From: Hirudo medicinalis
Taxonomy: Eukaryota; Annelida; Clitellata; Hirudinida; Hirudinidae
DNA: 64,000 nt
NCBI GenBank assembly: GCA_011800805.1
Contig: MPNW01000057.1
Location: 1 to 64,000, forward strand
Direction of reading: 5' to 3'
Part shown: positions 45,821 through 58,979 of the stretch, piece by piece
Layout: the number at the start of each line of letters is the position of its first letter
How positions within the stretch are numbered: position 1 is the stretch's first letter
Translations under genes and position numbers: made by a program
The notes under the pieces: generated by a model
Seen by the model: the letters and a program-made list of their open reading frames with translations, nothing else
What the model was told of the DNA's origin: nothing
Databases searched by the model: none

Positions 45821-48800
45821 ATGCCGGAATTGTGTTTTGAGAGAATTATTTCTGTTTCAAGTGAAGAAAAGGTATTATTTTATTAGGCTGATAATTTACG
45901 CTCTCTACCCAATCGCATTGAGCAACGAACTGTTGAAACGATTTGCGACTGAAACAAAATATGATTGTGTGTTAGATTTAAACAGGTGGTAACAGACAGA
46001 AGGAAATTGATTAGAATCTTTTGAATAATTAGTAATTATCTTGGACGTGATTTGGACAATGATAAACGACTAACGTTAAGCATTTCTTATCTAGCATATA
46101 GTTGATTATAGTGTATTGCATACTACTAGTATGGCACTAGGTGCCCAGTACATTAATTTCTGTGCTTATTTCTTGAGCATCAATAAATGTAATTAAACCT
46201 TATAAAATATAAGTAATACCACATACAATTAAGTTAATTTGCAATAAATGTACAGAGGGAATTACTTGCCGGGCTACCTGTGTATAAAGTAAATATATAC
46301 ACAGGGTGGCCCTTATTTTTGAAGTTTTAAAAGTTTATTGTCTGACCCCACAAGTGAGTTCCAATATATAAAAAATAATTAGGCCAAATATGAGCAAGAT
46401 TAGACAATATTTAGAGGTCACTCAATGAAGTTTTAGTATCTCGAGAATATAAAATTCAGCAAAAGAACCAAAACTCATCTAAATGTTTTATATTCTAATA
46501 AAATGCAGTTTTTCAATAACTTAATAAATATAAATGTAATTACACACAAAGAGACTAAGAATTTTTGGTATATTTAATTAAATAATATATAATTCTCTTT
46601 AGTAAGCTTGTAACATAACTCTTGGGCAGCTGACATATCATTTAAACAAATTTTTTTCTAGCACTTTGTAACCATCTCACATTTTAATATTTCTTCTAGT
46701 GTTACCTTCTTTAAATAAATTAGGGAGGGTCACACCTAATAATTTCAAACAAAAATTTTGTTCATCATATTAGGACCGCCCTAGTACACATATATACATA
46801 TTGTGTGGTGAAAAGTGTTGTGACATTGATATTGATAAAAAAAACAAACAACAGACAAGATTTGTATAAAATATGCAATATCTTCTGTTGACTATGTTCA
46901 ACTTTGATTACATTTTGATATCATCTCATTTATGTTCTTTGCAAGTCCAAGAATATTTTTAATGAATGGCAGTAATTTCCTTGGCATTGGCTTAATAGTT
47001 ATCGTCATTCATTCATTTTTATTCAAGAGGGAGCACAGTGATCTTTGTATGGAACTTTGTTCTAACGAAAACTACAATATAACTGGGATATAACATGTCT
47101 ATCGATGTTTTGATGATAATATTTTAAATTAATTTGGTTCAGAATTTTCCTGCTGATCACCTTTTGAGGCAAGGAGAATTCAAAAAATGGAAATGTTCTT
47201 CAGGTGAATCTCAGGCGGTTGTCATTCTCCAAGTAAGAAAATTGTTCAACTTGTAGACGTTTTATTTACTATTTTAGCTAATTTAATAATCAGTAATTAG
47301 ATTAATTGACTTCCATGCTTAATCAGTTTTATTTGTTGTTTTTATTTATGGGTTTGTTAGGCCACAATATAAATTCTTCATTAATGCTGCGGTCATGCTT
47401 GGATTGTTGGAGGAGTTGAATGCTGAGAATTTTATCAAAAATTTCTTTCTGAGAATACTTTAGTTAAAAAAGCTGCTTAGGATATAGGTTTGTCGGACCA
47501 GATTTGCGTCAGGACTCCCAGACACTTTTATTCTTAAATGAAATAATTAAATTATTTTGCAGTTAAAAGAAGCCAGTAAAATTGAGAAAATAACCATTGG
47601 CAACGAGGGTTCTGCATTTGTGGAAGTTTTTGTTGGCAAGTCGAGCAGTAAAGGAGATGATTTTCAGGTTTTGTTTCAAACTTTTGGTGCTTTCACATGA
47701 CTTGCTTGCTCACTGATATTTTTGCAGATAATTTTGGTGGCTTCTTCGTTCATGACACCAGCAGAAAGCCGCAACGGCCAAAATTTAAGCAAAGTTCGTT
47801 TTTTCGACAAGGATCACTTGTCGAAGGCTACCTTAGATCAGAAGTGGGATGTTATAAAAGTTGTATGCTCCCAGCCTTTCAACAAAGTAATTGTAATGCA
47901 ATTTAAATTAAATTAACTTTTATTAAATTACATTTCAAATGCAATCAAATTTGAATTGAATATATTTTAATACAACCTTATTAAGTTTTGTGTTTGTCTT
48001 CTCCTAGGATATTCAATACGGACTCTCGTTCATCACTTTGCACTCTCCTCCATGTACGAATCAAGCCCCTGTAAGAGCTTGCTTCCATCTCAATTTCTTT
48101 CATTTTGTTATTTATAATTATTTTAATAATTATAATTTTAATTATTATAACACTAACTTCGGAGAGCTTAATTAAGTTTAAGCGCCGTGCGTTGTTGCAC
48201 TCCAGTTCGTGTTTTAAGCCATGCTTGTATCTTTTTTGGGACTCATCTTAGTAGAGTAGTCACTTGTTTTTGAAGATTTCTTTAGCCTTTAAGAAATTGG
48301 AAATTTTATTTTTGATCTTAGACAATAGAGACATTTGCATTTATTTTTTTCTTTCCTGTAAACAGTTGTATTAATGAACAATTTCATGAAACAGGGACTC
48401 ATTTTCAAAAATTTGAATTTGCAGGTTGATTTGGGAGCGTATTTGCTGAATTCTGAAAGTGCTTCGTCATTCAAGGTTGGATCGTTATTTGAAAGAAACA
48501 AGCAAAAACAAGCTGCAAGTCCTTCCATCAGTGGTCAGTTTTGATAGATTTTGTGTTATGTTATAATTTGCATTTTTTTGCAATTTGGAAATGTAATTAG
48601 TGTATCAATTTTTCTTTAAATTTAAGTTGCAGCTGACATAAGAGATGCTTCAGCAGCAAAAATGAAGGTTGAAGAAGCAGCTTCGTCAACAAATGCAAGA
48701 GGTTCGAATTTATATTCTAATTGTCAGCTAATTGTTTTATGAATACATATTTTAATAAATAATTTAAATTTCAATATCTTTTTGCTTAAGTTGAAAGAAA

Positions 48801-51488
48801 AATTGTTCATCAATTTCTTGCAGATGCTGAGAGGCAAATTTCAAGCAAGAATTGTGCAGAAATAACAAAAAACAATCCATCAAATTTTCACTCTGAGCCT
48901 CCTGCTAAGAAGTTCAAGGGAGACAGAAATGGTTTAAAACTTTATGGAGTTTAATTTAGGCTCTTACCTTTAAATTAATTATTTAGCCAATTATTAATTT
49001 AATTAAGTTATATGTCTTTTATACTTTTCTAAATTGGATGTTAGTTCATTTTTGTAGATAATGAGAAAATTTTTAGATTAAGCATATTTATAAGGCGCCT
49101 TAAGCACGACCACTAGGGATTTATGTGGCGCATCCTCCCAGGGACACTGTTGCTGTGCAAGCCATGTCATATTTGTTGAATGCACATATAACTGATGACT
49201 GTTGCTTTTACTTTCACTCCCAGGAATGCATCCCTCTGAGCCAATTTACAAGCCAAGGAAAACATTGCATTATAATATTTGATTCTGATTTTTGTTAAAG
49301 ATATCATTATGGATTACTGATTCCTTGATATTTTATTTGTTAAAGGCTCAAAAGAACAAACACAAAAGCAGAAGAAAGAATTCAATAACCTGATGCAAGG
49401 TGTGGTGGTAGTTTTAAGTGGGTTTCAAAATCCTCTCCGTGGTCAGTTAAGGGACAAAGCATTGACGATGGGTGCAAAATACAAAGCTGACTGGGGTGAA
49501 GGCTGCACCCATCTTGTGTTTGTTTCAAGTATTGCATTAAACTTCCATATGTTTCAGAAAAGAGTGTTAAGTAATAATGTTACTTATGTTACTTATATGT
49601 GATGACTAATAGGTTTGTTAATTGTTCCTAATTAATTGGATTTATTTGGTTATTTGAATAATCAGGTGCGCATTTGAAAAAACCCCGAAGTACAGCAAAG
49701 TTAAAGGTCTCGGGAAGATAGTTAAGAGTGAATGGATCATTGATTCCTACAATAAAAAGCAACTGATGCCATGGAGAGAGTAAATATTCTACAATAATAT
49801 TTACATGAATAATTTTTGTTTATACTTAAGCGATCACGTGCACATTATATTTGCACATTAATTATTAATCACAATTATTGCACATATTGTATTCGTATGC
49901 AAATTATTGCAGCTACCGACTAGGCAAAGCTCCCTCTCCAAAAAAGATGAATAAGTCTGTCAGCTCGAACGTTTCTGATGAAGAGAAAGAACTACATAAT
50001 AAAATTACAACACAGGACCAAAACAGAACTGGTGAATTATTTATTTTTGTTTGGTTGGAAATAGTGTTTTCCAGGTATTTTGAAGTGGTGCAAGTGTGAT
50101 TGTTTGGCTCTTACGTCAGTGTTTCTTCATGCAATGTCAAAGAAACATTCAAACTGTCATGCTCAAACAGTCTCGTTTGCTCTAGCATCCTTTTGAATAA
50201 ATACTCATAAATGAAAATGGTTTAGTGCTATCAACGCCATGCAAATAAAAATTGAATTTTCCTTTCAAAACTATTGATTAAATTTAATTGTCAGATGACG
50301 ATGACATCTTTGATGCTTCAACTGATTCAGAATATAATAATTCTCATGAAGATGATGATATGGCAAGGTTAATCAGCAGTAATAAGTTGCATCAATGCAT
50401 TTTAGAACTTCATTTTATTGAAAATGTTGTTCACAGGGTCAAAATGCAGGAGTCAACAACACTTCACACAAAAGCTAAGAACGGAAGAGTTTCTGCTGAC
50501 ATTGCAAACGATGGTTTGCCAGAGTTGCCAAACTTTCTCGAAGGTCTCAAATTCATGCTCTATGGGACTTTCACTCCTGAAGACAGAAGATGCATGAGGA
50601 GACATATCATTGCCTACAGTGGGTACGTGTCAATAGCTTCCTTTGATGGTGGATGCAAGAAGTTACACAAATACATTTATAGTTGATTCTTAAAATTTTT
50701 GTTGTGTATTAAAATATTCAATTAGTCAGTCATTTAATATTCACTGCAGATGTTTGGTGGATTACATGGACAGTGATGTCACAGCTGTTATCACTTGTCA
50801 AGCATGGGATAGCAATTTTGATCAAGTTTGCCTCATTTAATTATTTTTTGTTGAATTGAAGAAAGTAATTTCTGGGTCATTCCATATCAACTCAGTGCAA
50901 CGTCTGACTTGAGCAAATTCACAATATTAAATAATTCATTACGTAAAAACTGTAGGAGTGCCCTTTCTGAAATTTTGAATAAGTGCTTTTTATAATGTTC
51001 TGAACACATGGAAAAAAATAAACATTTTTTTTTTATTATCTAAGCCAGGTTCAAAGGTTTTGATTAACAATATTTTTTTAAATATTAAAAATAAAAAGTC
51101 TAAGTTGACCAAGTAGAGTCTAAAAATACCCTTATTTTTATATAAATTTTATCATTCTAGGTGCTCTAGAACTAAACTTACAGCCTCTCAATCCATATTT
51201 CTGACACTGATTCACCAAAACGTCTATAATTTTATTTTTTTAACCAATTCATATAGGTTAATAACAATTTCACCAAAATCCAAGATGGTGATGTCAGATG
51301 TTGTGTTGATTTGACATTTTTTCTGCTTATAAAATTTTTACTTTTCAAGTATCCCATAAAACTTTCCATTCTCTTAGGCCTTAGAAGACAACCCCAAAAT
51401 GATTTTCCTCCAACCTGATTGGTTGGTAGAGTGCATCGAACAACAGAAAAGAGTTGCTTTTGAAAAGTTTCAAATTACTGCCTCCTGA
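45821..51488 (+). CDS. XRCC1: XRCC1 DNA single-strand break repair scaffold
   Basis: Nuclear scaffold that in known systems joins DNA polymerase beta, PARP1 and DNA ligase III. Fifteen exons: 45821-45871, 47143-47232, 47563-47667, 47728-47886, 48008-48070, 48425-48533, 48633-48701, 48824-48931, 49346-49517, 49666-49779, 49913-50031, 50295-50367, 50437-50622, 50750-50825, 51378-51488; 1,605 nt, 534 aa (human 633). The N-terminal domain starts MPELCFERIISVSSEEK and carries IGNEGSAFVEVFVG, LVASSFMTPAESR and VVCSQPFNKD. BRCT1 is unmistakable (LMQGVVVVLSGFQNPLRGQL, RDKALTMGAKYKADW, CAFEKTPKYSKVKGLG). An acidic Ser/Asp linker (DDDDIFDASTDSE) resembles the CK2-type region. BRCT2 has LPELPNFLEGLKFMLYGTF, YMDSDVTAVITCQAWD and FLQPDWLVECIEQQK. 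The basic tract AKKFKGDRN could be a nuclear localisation signal. Confidence 0.94.
46305..46791. repeat. MITE-like repeat in XRCC1 intron 1
   Basis: The left end ACACAGGGTGGCCCTTATTT and the reverse complement of the right end (ACTAGGGCGGTCCTAATATG) form imperfect inverted termini about 490 bp apart, in TA-rich flanks, which would fit a Tc1/mariner-type insertion. No transposase remains. Confidence 0.4.
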
Positions 51489-53887
51489 CAGAAACGGCTT
51501 CATTTGGGATTGTTGCTTTCAATATTTTTGACACGTTTTGTGTAAAGAAGAAAAACATATAACATACAAGTTGCCTATAAATTTAATGGGCATGAGCTGT
51601 AACTGCTTCCAGACAAGATGCTCAATCTGTCAGGGCGTGGAATTTTTTGTTCTTTTTCAAGCATGAATTGCAAGTTGTCACCAAATACAATTTATGATAA
51701 ACATAATTATCACCAGAGAGGTTCGACTTACCGATTGTGTATCTGCCAGTGTGTTAGCTGAGGGCAGAATGCGCTTTTTGTTACTTGTTCGAATTAGTGT
51801 GGTATAGAATGCAGAGTGGTTTAGCGAAAAATAGGTATTCTGTTGTTTTGGGTCTCGAGTCAAATGAAGTTTCCAGTGGGAAGGGTGATCCGTTTAGTTA
51901 TGCTTCGGCTGCCCGCTTTTGGGACTGTAACAGGAGTCCATAATCAGCGAAATATAATTGATCAGAAATGTTAAAATATCTGAGGATCAAATCGCCGGAG
52001 TTATTCGGTTTTCTGTCTACTGTTCCGACAAATTCATCAACTTAAGAATGTAACGCAGTGCCTGGGAGAAGTGACTTCTAAAAACAGTTAATCATTAGTT
52101 AACACTATTTTAAACATTGCAAATCCTTCTGAAAGTTCATCTTGAATTTGTTTAAATGTGATTAAATATCGTTATTTTTTGTCTATCTTGGCACACATGT
52201 GTAACTTTAAGGGCTAAATTTTGTTTTTTTAAATTATTTAATTGATGCAGTTTAGAGCAAATTTGAATGTATTCCAATCAAACTTGAGTTTTATCTATTC
52301 CATATAAGGTATGTGATTATTTAAATTTAAAAAAAAACGAGAACAAGTAAATACCACAGCAGACGAAGTAGAAGCACAACTTCACATTACCAATTTTTAT
52401 GCCATGGTACGTGGTGCCAGTGCAAACGTTACTGTAATGTTTCTCAATGTTTCGGCAAAATTATATTTATATATATAAAATTATATATATTGCATACCTC
52501 GAGGTCGTCACCGCAGCTTTTCCAAGGAAGCAAACCCTCGCAAAACCTGCGATAACCATTTTTTTGCTTCTCGAGCGAGTGGGGAGGGAGACAGAAATCC
52601 AGGGGAGGGATTCCTGCCCCACATCTGAACTGCCAACACATTCATCCACGGTAGAGCTTTAATGATAAAGCACGTTCCTGTTTATTTTCTGTAAATATCT
52701 ATCAAGCGTGAGGGAGCTCTTTAAGTTGAGTATTGTAGGTGGTGGTGGGGATAACGGCTGTTTGTTGGACCAGCCCATTACGAGGGGCTCCCTCCCCACA
52801 TTAAATGTTGAGGACAGTAGTAGACTGCTGCCTTCAATAACGAACACTAGTCCAGTCGGGCATGGATTTATTTATTACCCCATGTGTTTGTTGATGTTCA
52901 TCGCCCAAAATTTTGAGGATAACCTCCATTGGGTTAAGCGAGGTATTAAATTGCAAATGCAAATACAAACCAAAATTGAATAGAGTATAAAGTGGCGCGA
53001 AGTGTCTTAAAATGCTTCTAAAACTGCTTGATTTCTCTAAAGATACACCTGTAGGTACAAAAATAAATTTTCTCTTATTACGGTAATAATAAATTATTAT
53101 GGTTATTGTGCATATAAATGAACCATCATCATCATCATCATTATTAATTTATTTAACGTCATTTACAACAGATCAATCCAAAGCTGTTTAATGGTTAAGC
53201 GATCTTAAGTCACTCTTATAATTTTATATCAATCATAATATAAGAATATGATGCCAACCCGAATTAAATTACTTTCGACAGTCAGACCGACATATCGATA
53301 CAAAAGATCATCAATTTGAAAGACAGTTTAGGCAAATTATTGCTGAAAATATTGGAACTATGTCAACATTATATTTATTAATATAATTATTAAGTGTTAA
53401 ATTTAGCGAATATCACAAATTATATATAAGATATGACATGCTCAATAACAGCAGACATTTCAGCAAACTGCTTCATGCTGTTTTCTGAAAGCTGTTAAAG
53501 ATTCAATTTATTACTGATAAATAATTATATCACGAACGGTTATTAATATTATTAATTTGACCCAGATGTTTTGAGAAGATGGTAATAAAAAAGTGGAAAC
53601 TATGTTAAGGAAATTCTCGACTGAGGGGTGAAGAAAGCAGGAATAAGGAGATTCCGATTAGAGTATGATATACTATTGTCTATTGTTGGTTTTGTTTATG
53701 ATGGGGTGATGTCCTTCTGTTTGGGGCAGTTTCTGGGATGGATCCTAGGGTTGAAGGAGGGGTAGTAGCTGGAAAAGGAGTATAAGAGCGTCGAAGTTGA
53801 CCATGGAGCATTAACCCTGCGAAAGGTGAGCTAATTTCAAAGTGGTTCAAGATTTTTTAATTTTTTCTGTGCCCACCATTTTAACCC

Positions 53888-54066
53888 AGAGGCATAGCTA
53901 GGGGTCTCGGCGCCCGGGGCGAAACTGATAATTTGGCTGTCCCTTAACACTATTAATTTGGTATCCAATTTTGAAAATTTGGTGCCATCCCCTGCTTAAC
54001 ATTATAAATATGGCTCACCTTAGGCACTTCCCCCGGGGCGACCCCTACCTAAAAAGTTCTATAGAT
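53888..54066. repeat. GC-rich MITE-like repeat
   Basis: The left side AGGCATAGCTAGGGGTC and GCGCCCGGGGCG is mirrored by right-side CCCCCGGGGCGACCCCTACC, so the ends are imperfect inverted repeats about 170 bp apart. The interior is AT-rich with TTTGG repeats (AATTTGGCTG, AATTTGGTATCC, AATTTGGTGCC). Confidence 0.45.
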
Positions 54067-54143
54067 TGTTGTAAGTTGCTACGCACATAAGTATTTGTCC
54101 ATCATATGTGAGATGCATTCAAAATTTCATATGCGGGATGAGT

Positions 54144-54268
54144 AGGGCCGCCGACAGAAATTTCGGACCCTTATTTTATGTCAATCTAGTGATGGAAAAA
54201 CCAAAAAAAAGGTTTTAAACCAAAACATCCCCGAGCACTTTTCCCCCTTGCCCCCTCTCGGCGGCCCT
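54144..54268. repeat. Short inverted-repeat element AGGGCCGCCGA...TCGGCGGCCCT
   Basis: Begins AGGGCCGCCGACAG and ends CTCGGCGGCCCT, perfect 11-bp inverted termini, 125 bp long. The interior ATTTTATGTCAATCTAGTGA then TGGAAAAACC is the reverse complement of the core shared with 22653-22843 and 12480-12720. Confidence 0.6.
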
Positions 54269-54655
54269 GGGTGACTTTATTCCCCGACTAAATTTTGCCG
54301 GGGCGGAGATCGCCGTTCTCGTTATTTTTAAATGTTTCTATAATTTAAACAAATAAATTTCTAGTTTTCAGAGGTACTTGACTTTTTTATTTTATATAAA
54401 TCATGAAACTTATTTAAATATTTATATTACATTTATTCTGTAATATTCCAGACATTTAAATTTGCTTCGTTTAAAATATTTTTCATGGCACTTTCCTTGT
54501 GTAAACAATACCGGGCTTGCGCCAATCAACAATCGGTCTTAACATTTAATTGATCGTAATGCGATGTTGCCGGAAGATGTTTTGTAGGATAAAGCAAGCC
54601 GTTACACTTTGTAACCACAAAATTGTCAATTAACTTGTTGATTAAAATCCAAAGG

Positions 54656-57600
54656 ATGCCGGATTCGTCACAACTTGAAAAAAGGTGGTGCATCTCTCTT
54701 TTTTATTAAGTAGTGGTATGGTAGCAAACTATCCTAAAAGATGTTAGGCTGTAAGCAATTTTAATGATCATAAACATGACAAAAATGATATTATTGATGA
54801 TAATTTCAAAAATCATTTAAATTTAAAAAAATGTATTTCAACAGCAGATGTGAGAAAAAAAAGGCTCATAACAATATTGAAAAGAAAAGAAAGGATAAAC
54901 TGAAGATTGCAATAGATGATTTACGGAAATTTTTGCCTGCTTTGATTACTAAAAATATTAAGATGGTTAGGTTGATATATCTATTTGCTGTTCATATGTT
55001 CCTAAATGTATTGCTTTACTTAGTCTCATCATGAAGTCTTGTTGAAAGCTATGGAATACATGAAAGAGCTAGAGAATGAAAACAAAAAATTGTTGTCAAC
55101 AAGTGATGCTGCCAAGGGTGCTTATTTTTAACAAATTTTAGTATCTTGGTAAACATTGTTTATCATTTTTATTAAGATCCTAAGCAATAAGTATGGTTTA
55201 TTTAATGGAACTTGAATTTCATTTCCTATTACTAGGAGAGATTATTGAAAACTTGAAGACCAAGTTGGATGAGAGTTACAAGGAAATACAAAACCTGAAA
55301 ACCGTTATAGAAAAGAATTGTAATAGTTTATTTCATTTTGTCATTCAACATAAATGTAATATTGCAATTTGAAGGTAGTGTAAATATTCCAGGCATGACA
55401 ACTCATTCAGCTGAACTCATTCAGAGCTGGAAATCAAAAGGAAAAGCAAATAAGTCTTGTCAAGCAACTGGAGATTCACCAGCAACATCTGGTTCTTCAT
55501 CTCCAAAGAGTCATCTTCTGTTGAAGAACAAGAAACAAAAAAAGGGCCTAACTATTGCTCAGAGGTTGAATAGTACTTCTGACCCATCAAGTATTATTGA
55601 TAAAAACTCAATTTTAAATGGCTCAAAGTCCACCTCAACTAAATCAAGTGAAACCCTTGAAGGGACAAATTGTTCTAGTTCTGAAGTGTGCATATCTTTG
55701 GATGTGCCACAGAATTGTATGGCTCCAAGATTTATTAGCAAAGATTCAAATCCAATTTATGTTTGTTATAATAATAGATTTGCTCTAGCCACTGAGAATG
55801 TACAAATTGCCTCTTTGAATATAATTCCAACTCAACAAATAGAGGTTTCAAGTCTTTTGATAAACAATTCATTGACTTTGACATCCGACCAGGGGCTTCC
55901 CGGGTCGGCAATTTCTTTAGTGTCCTGTCTTCCTGCTGGAATTTCATACCTTCCTACTTCCAGTGGGAATTCTGAAGTATTGACTGCAGAGAATGTTGTG
56001 CAAAACAGACAGGAAGAATCTGATAGAGTTGACACAGTTACAAAACATGTAGCAAAGAAACAAGGAGCGTGGAAGAATCAAGGAGCATTTCGGAGGAGGT
56101 TAAAGGTGCTCCATTGTTGTAATTGGTATTGGAAAAACATGAGGAGGAGAAGGAAAACTCTCAAAACAAGCCAAAAGTGTTTTGCTCCAACACTTAATGG
56201 GGAGGACTCGTTTACTGAAAATGAAAAGTCATCAAATATTTCATCAGAGGTTTTAGAAAGTGCTGACATTGTTCCCAAAGAAGGCAATTTTGACAAAAAT
56301 AAAAACCATTCGGCCATTCCCGGAATCTCTGACTCTTCCGTGACGAACGCCTCAAAGGCGAGCAAGCCCATATGGATTGTTGCCAAGAATATGACCGACT
56401 CGGAGAATATCGCTTCAACATCAAAAGAATGTGATGTCAGTAGTTGCAATCTTCCATCTAGATGCTTAACAGAGCATAACTCAAAATTACAATCTACCTC
56501 TGAAACTCTACAGAGATTTGAGGCTGCTTCATCTTCATATTCATATTCTCATAACAACTCTCATCTGAAAAGTGATTATCATGAAATAAGCAGTCTTCTA
56601 GTAAACCCTATTTCTGCTTTTCCTGATTTGTATGACAGGAATACTATAAGCAAAACAGTTGATCATTCATTTATGGAGGATTCAACATTCTATGGTGCAG
56701 GAGTGTCTTATCTAAATGAAGACTTGCAGTTTGACATTGAGGATGATATGTTTCCACAGCCGTCTAATTCCCCTTTCACGAATCAAATTCCATTTGAAAA
56801 ACTGAAATATAAAGATGGAAGAAAAGACTCCCTCAGTTTTTCCTTCCACAATGAAATTTTTAACAACACATTTGCACTTACTGATTCATTTACTACTCAA
56901 AATAATTTCAATTCTGTAGATAAAGTGTCTTGCATCAATGCCACTTACAACCAATTGTCTCCCCAAAGTTCAAATACTTGTTCCTCTGTCCTTTCTAGCA
57001 ACTTTCAACATGGCAACATTGATCCTAGGTTAGCGAAAACTACTCCGGCCATTTGTGCACAATCTTATTCGACAACTGGAAGGACTCCTTTTTATCACGT
57101 CTCGGAAAAAATTAGTTTTTCTAAAAATGAATCCAATTGCTTGAATAAATTATCCAATGCCAATTGTATGTTTGATTCACTGGAGAAAGGCGACTTCAGT
57201 GAAAACATGTGCTCTTTGGCTAGATTTCCAAACAAAGGAAGCAAAGGTTTTAACAATGACCTGAAACTTGTTCAAAATGGTTTGTATGCTGTATCCCAAT
57301 TCGAGACTTCGAATGGATCATCAGTTTTCAATCCATATTCTAATTATAACCATGACAAGATGTGGGTCCAGAGTTCTTCATTTTTGGCTCCTAAAGCTAG
57401 TCTTAGTTTCCAGGATTCTCAGGTTGATATTTCAAAGAATTCAGAAACTCAGCTCTTCAAAAATCATTTTTCGTCTCTTGCTATCTCTAAGTTGCCAGCA
57501 GACAAGTATTTCTCATTTAAAGCCAAGACTGGTTCAGCTTATTTTGATTCTGGCCAGGTTCATGAAAATGATAGGAGTATGGATTCAAATAATAAATTTC

Positions 57601-58979
57601 TGAATTCCACAAACAATAAAGAAAAAGGAAAATCCTTTCCAAATGAAGAATTTGTACTATCAGGTGAGGGTGTAACAAAAGTTATTTACACAGCCAGCAG
57701 TCAGACATCAACTGCAACAAAACTTTGGAACCCTGAACAGTATGCCTTAAATAGCAAACCATTTTCATTTTATCCTCTTTCTTATAATAATGACAACACA
57801 TCCAAGAACATCAAAAATCCAACTTCAGTTCATGATAAAGTTACCGACTCTCTGCAAGCGAGGATTGGATCCGAATCGAGCACGTTTAGGACCGATTATT
57901 TCCCAAATCCTAACAATGTTTTGGCCCAGGAAGATGGTTTCAAGTCCAGTTATCACATACTATCATTTGTTCCTCCAGCTAAAACCTCATGCGAAGAATC
58001 GGAAACCCCCAGCACACATTTGACTCCCACAAGCCTTAACAGTAATCCCTATGCCCAATTGCAAACCAGTGAACATAAACCTAGTGATCCTTCAGGAAAC
58101 TGTCCAAAGAATGCTCTTTCAAAAAGTTGTTCAAATTATTTTGTGCCACTGTTTAGTTCTTCAAATTCTTCAGACAATTTAGACCATAACTCATTTCCTT
58201 ACCAGACATCTCCAGTTTCACACTTGAAAAGTAATTCCTTCGGCACAGGAAGTTGCAAATCACTTGTCACGAACAATTTAATTACCAGTAAATCTCTCAA
58301 ACGAGCAGGGGCAAGTTCCTGCAAGCCTTCAAAAAAGGTCAACAAAACATCCCAAGAGTTATTTTCCAAATGTCAGAGGCCTACTTATTATGGCAATTAT
58401 TCACATCATAACTCCTACTATTCATCAGACTTGCTGGTTGGAGCCTTTGACAAACCAACTTATTTGTCCAATGAAGATCAGTTTATTCCTTCTTTTAATA
58501 ACTCTGAACCTGTTTCAGAGATCAATCTTAATTCTCTATTTGTCCCCCCTCTACCTTCTCACCAATCAAACGACGTCAGATTGAATCTCTATCAAAGTCA
58601 GTGCTCCACTGGGTTCCCTCCGACCACCACGCCCCCTCTAACTCTTTCTTCCACTAGATTTTCATCTGCACTTCCCTCTATACACCACTTTGGCATCGGC
58701 AACATATTCACAGACTTTTCTAATCCCCTTACGCTAGCAGTTGATGCAAATAATTTTTCAACATTGAAAGTAACTCAGTCAGATTCATTGACAACTTGCC
58801 CACATTATTATCGTGACAACGCAGCAGCAGAAGTGGTCATGTCAGCTCCAAGTTCCGTTTTTCTGGAGAGTAATTATTATCTCCCTCAAGTTCACCACGT
58901 TTTCAATCATCACAGTGTTAAGCAGACAAATTCACCGAGTAAAAATTCGATGAGTATCAACAATTTGCTGGGCAACTGA
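54656..58979 (+). CDS. USF3-like bHLH transcription factor with giant Ser/Asn-rich exon
   Basis: Five exons: 54656-54684, 54848-54965, 55024-55117, 55236-55319, 55375-58979; 3,930 nt, 1,309 aa. The N-terminus MPDSSQLEKRCEKKKAHNNI enters a basic helix-loop-helix (EKKRKDKLKIAIDDLRKFLP, loop, HHEVLLKAMEYMKELENENK), then a leucine-zipper-like coiled coil (IIENLKTKLDESYKEIQNLK). The same N-terminal order, a very long low-complexity remainder and a short conserved C-terminal end (SINNLLGN here) fit vertebrate USF3/KIAA2018, a nuclear protein of poorly known function. The basic region has K and N where canonical E-box binders have E-R-x-R (HNNIEKKRK; the Glu is kept). The 3.6-kb last exon is rich in Ser, Asn, Phe and Tyr, probably disordered. 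AATAAA signals lie at 59038 and 59061. The orthology is inferred; the bHLH call is firm. Confidence 0.82.

Larger units (their letters stand above)
51489..54655. other. Spacer between XRCC1 and the USF3-like gene
   Basis: No gene recognised. A CAT/ATT triplet run lies at about 53124-53145, and two DNA repeats are listed separately (53888-54066, 54144-54268). The ORFs at 52447-52662 (+) and 52708-52983 (+) have no introns, motifs or acceptable homologues that I can name. Confidence 0.5.

Noticed and set aside
52708..52983. ORF of 91 codons with a glycine cluster
   Set aside because: No recognisable family, no splice support, and it lies in a repeat-bearing spacer.
57268..58584. Several ORFs of 64-111 codons inside the USF3-like last exon
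   Set aside because: Alternative-frame shadows of the 1,200-codon frame.
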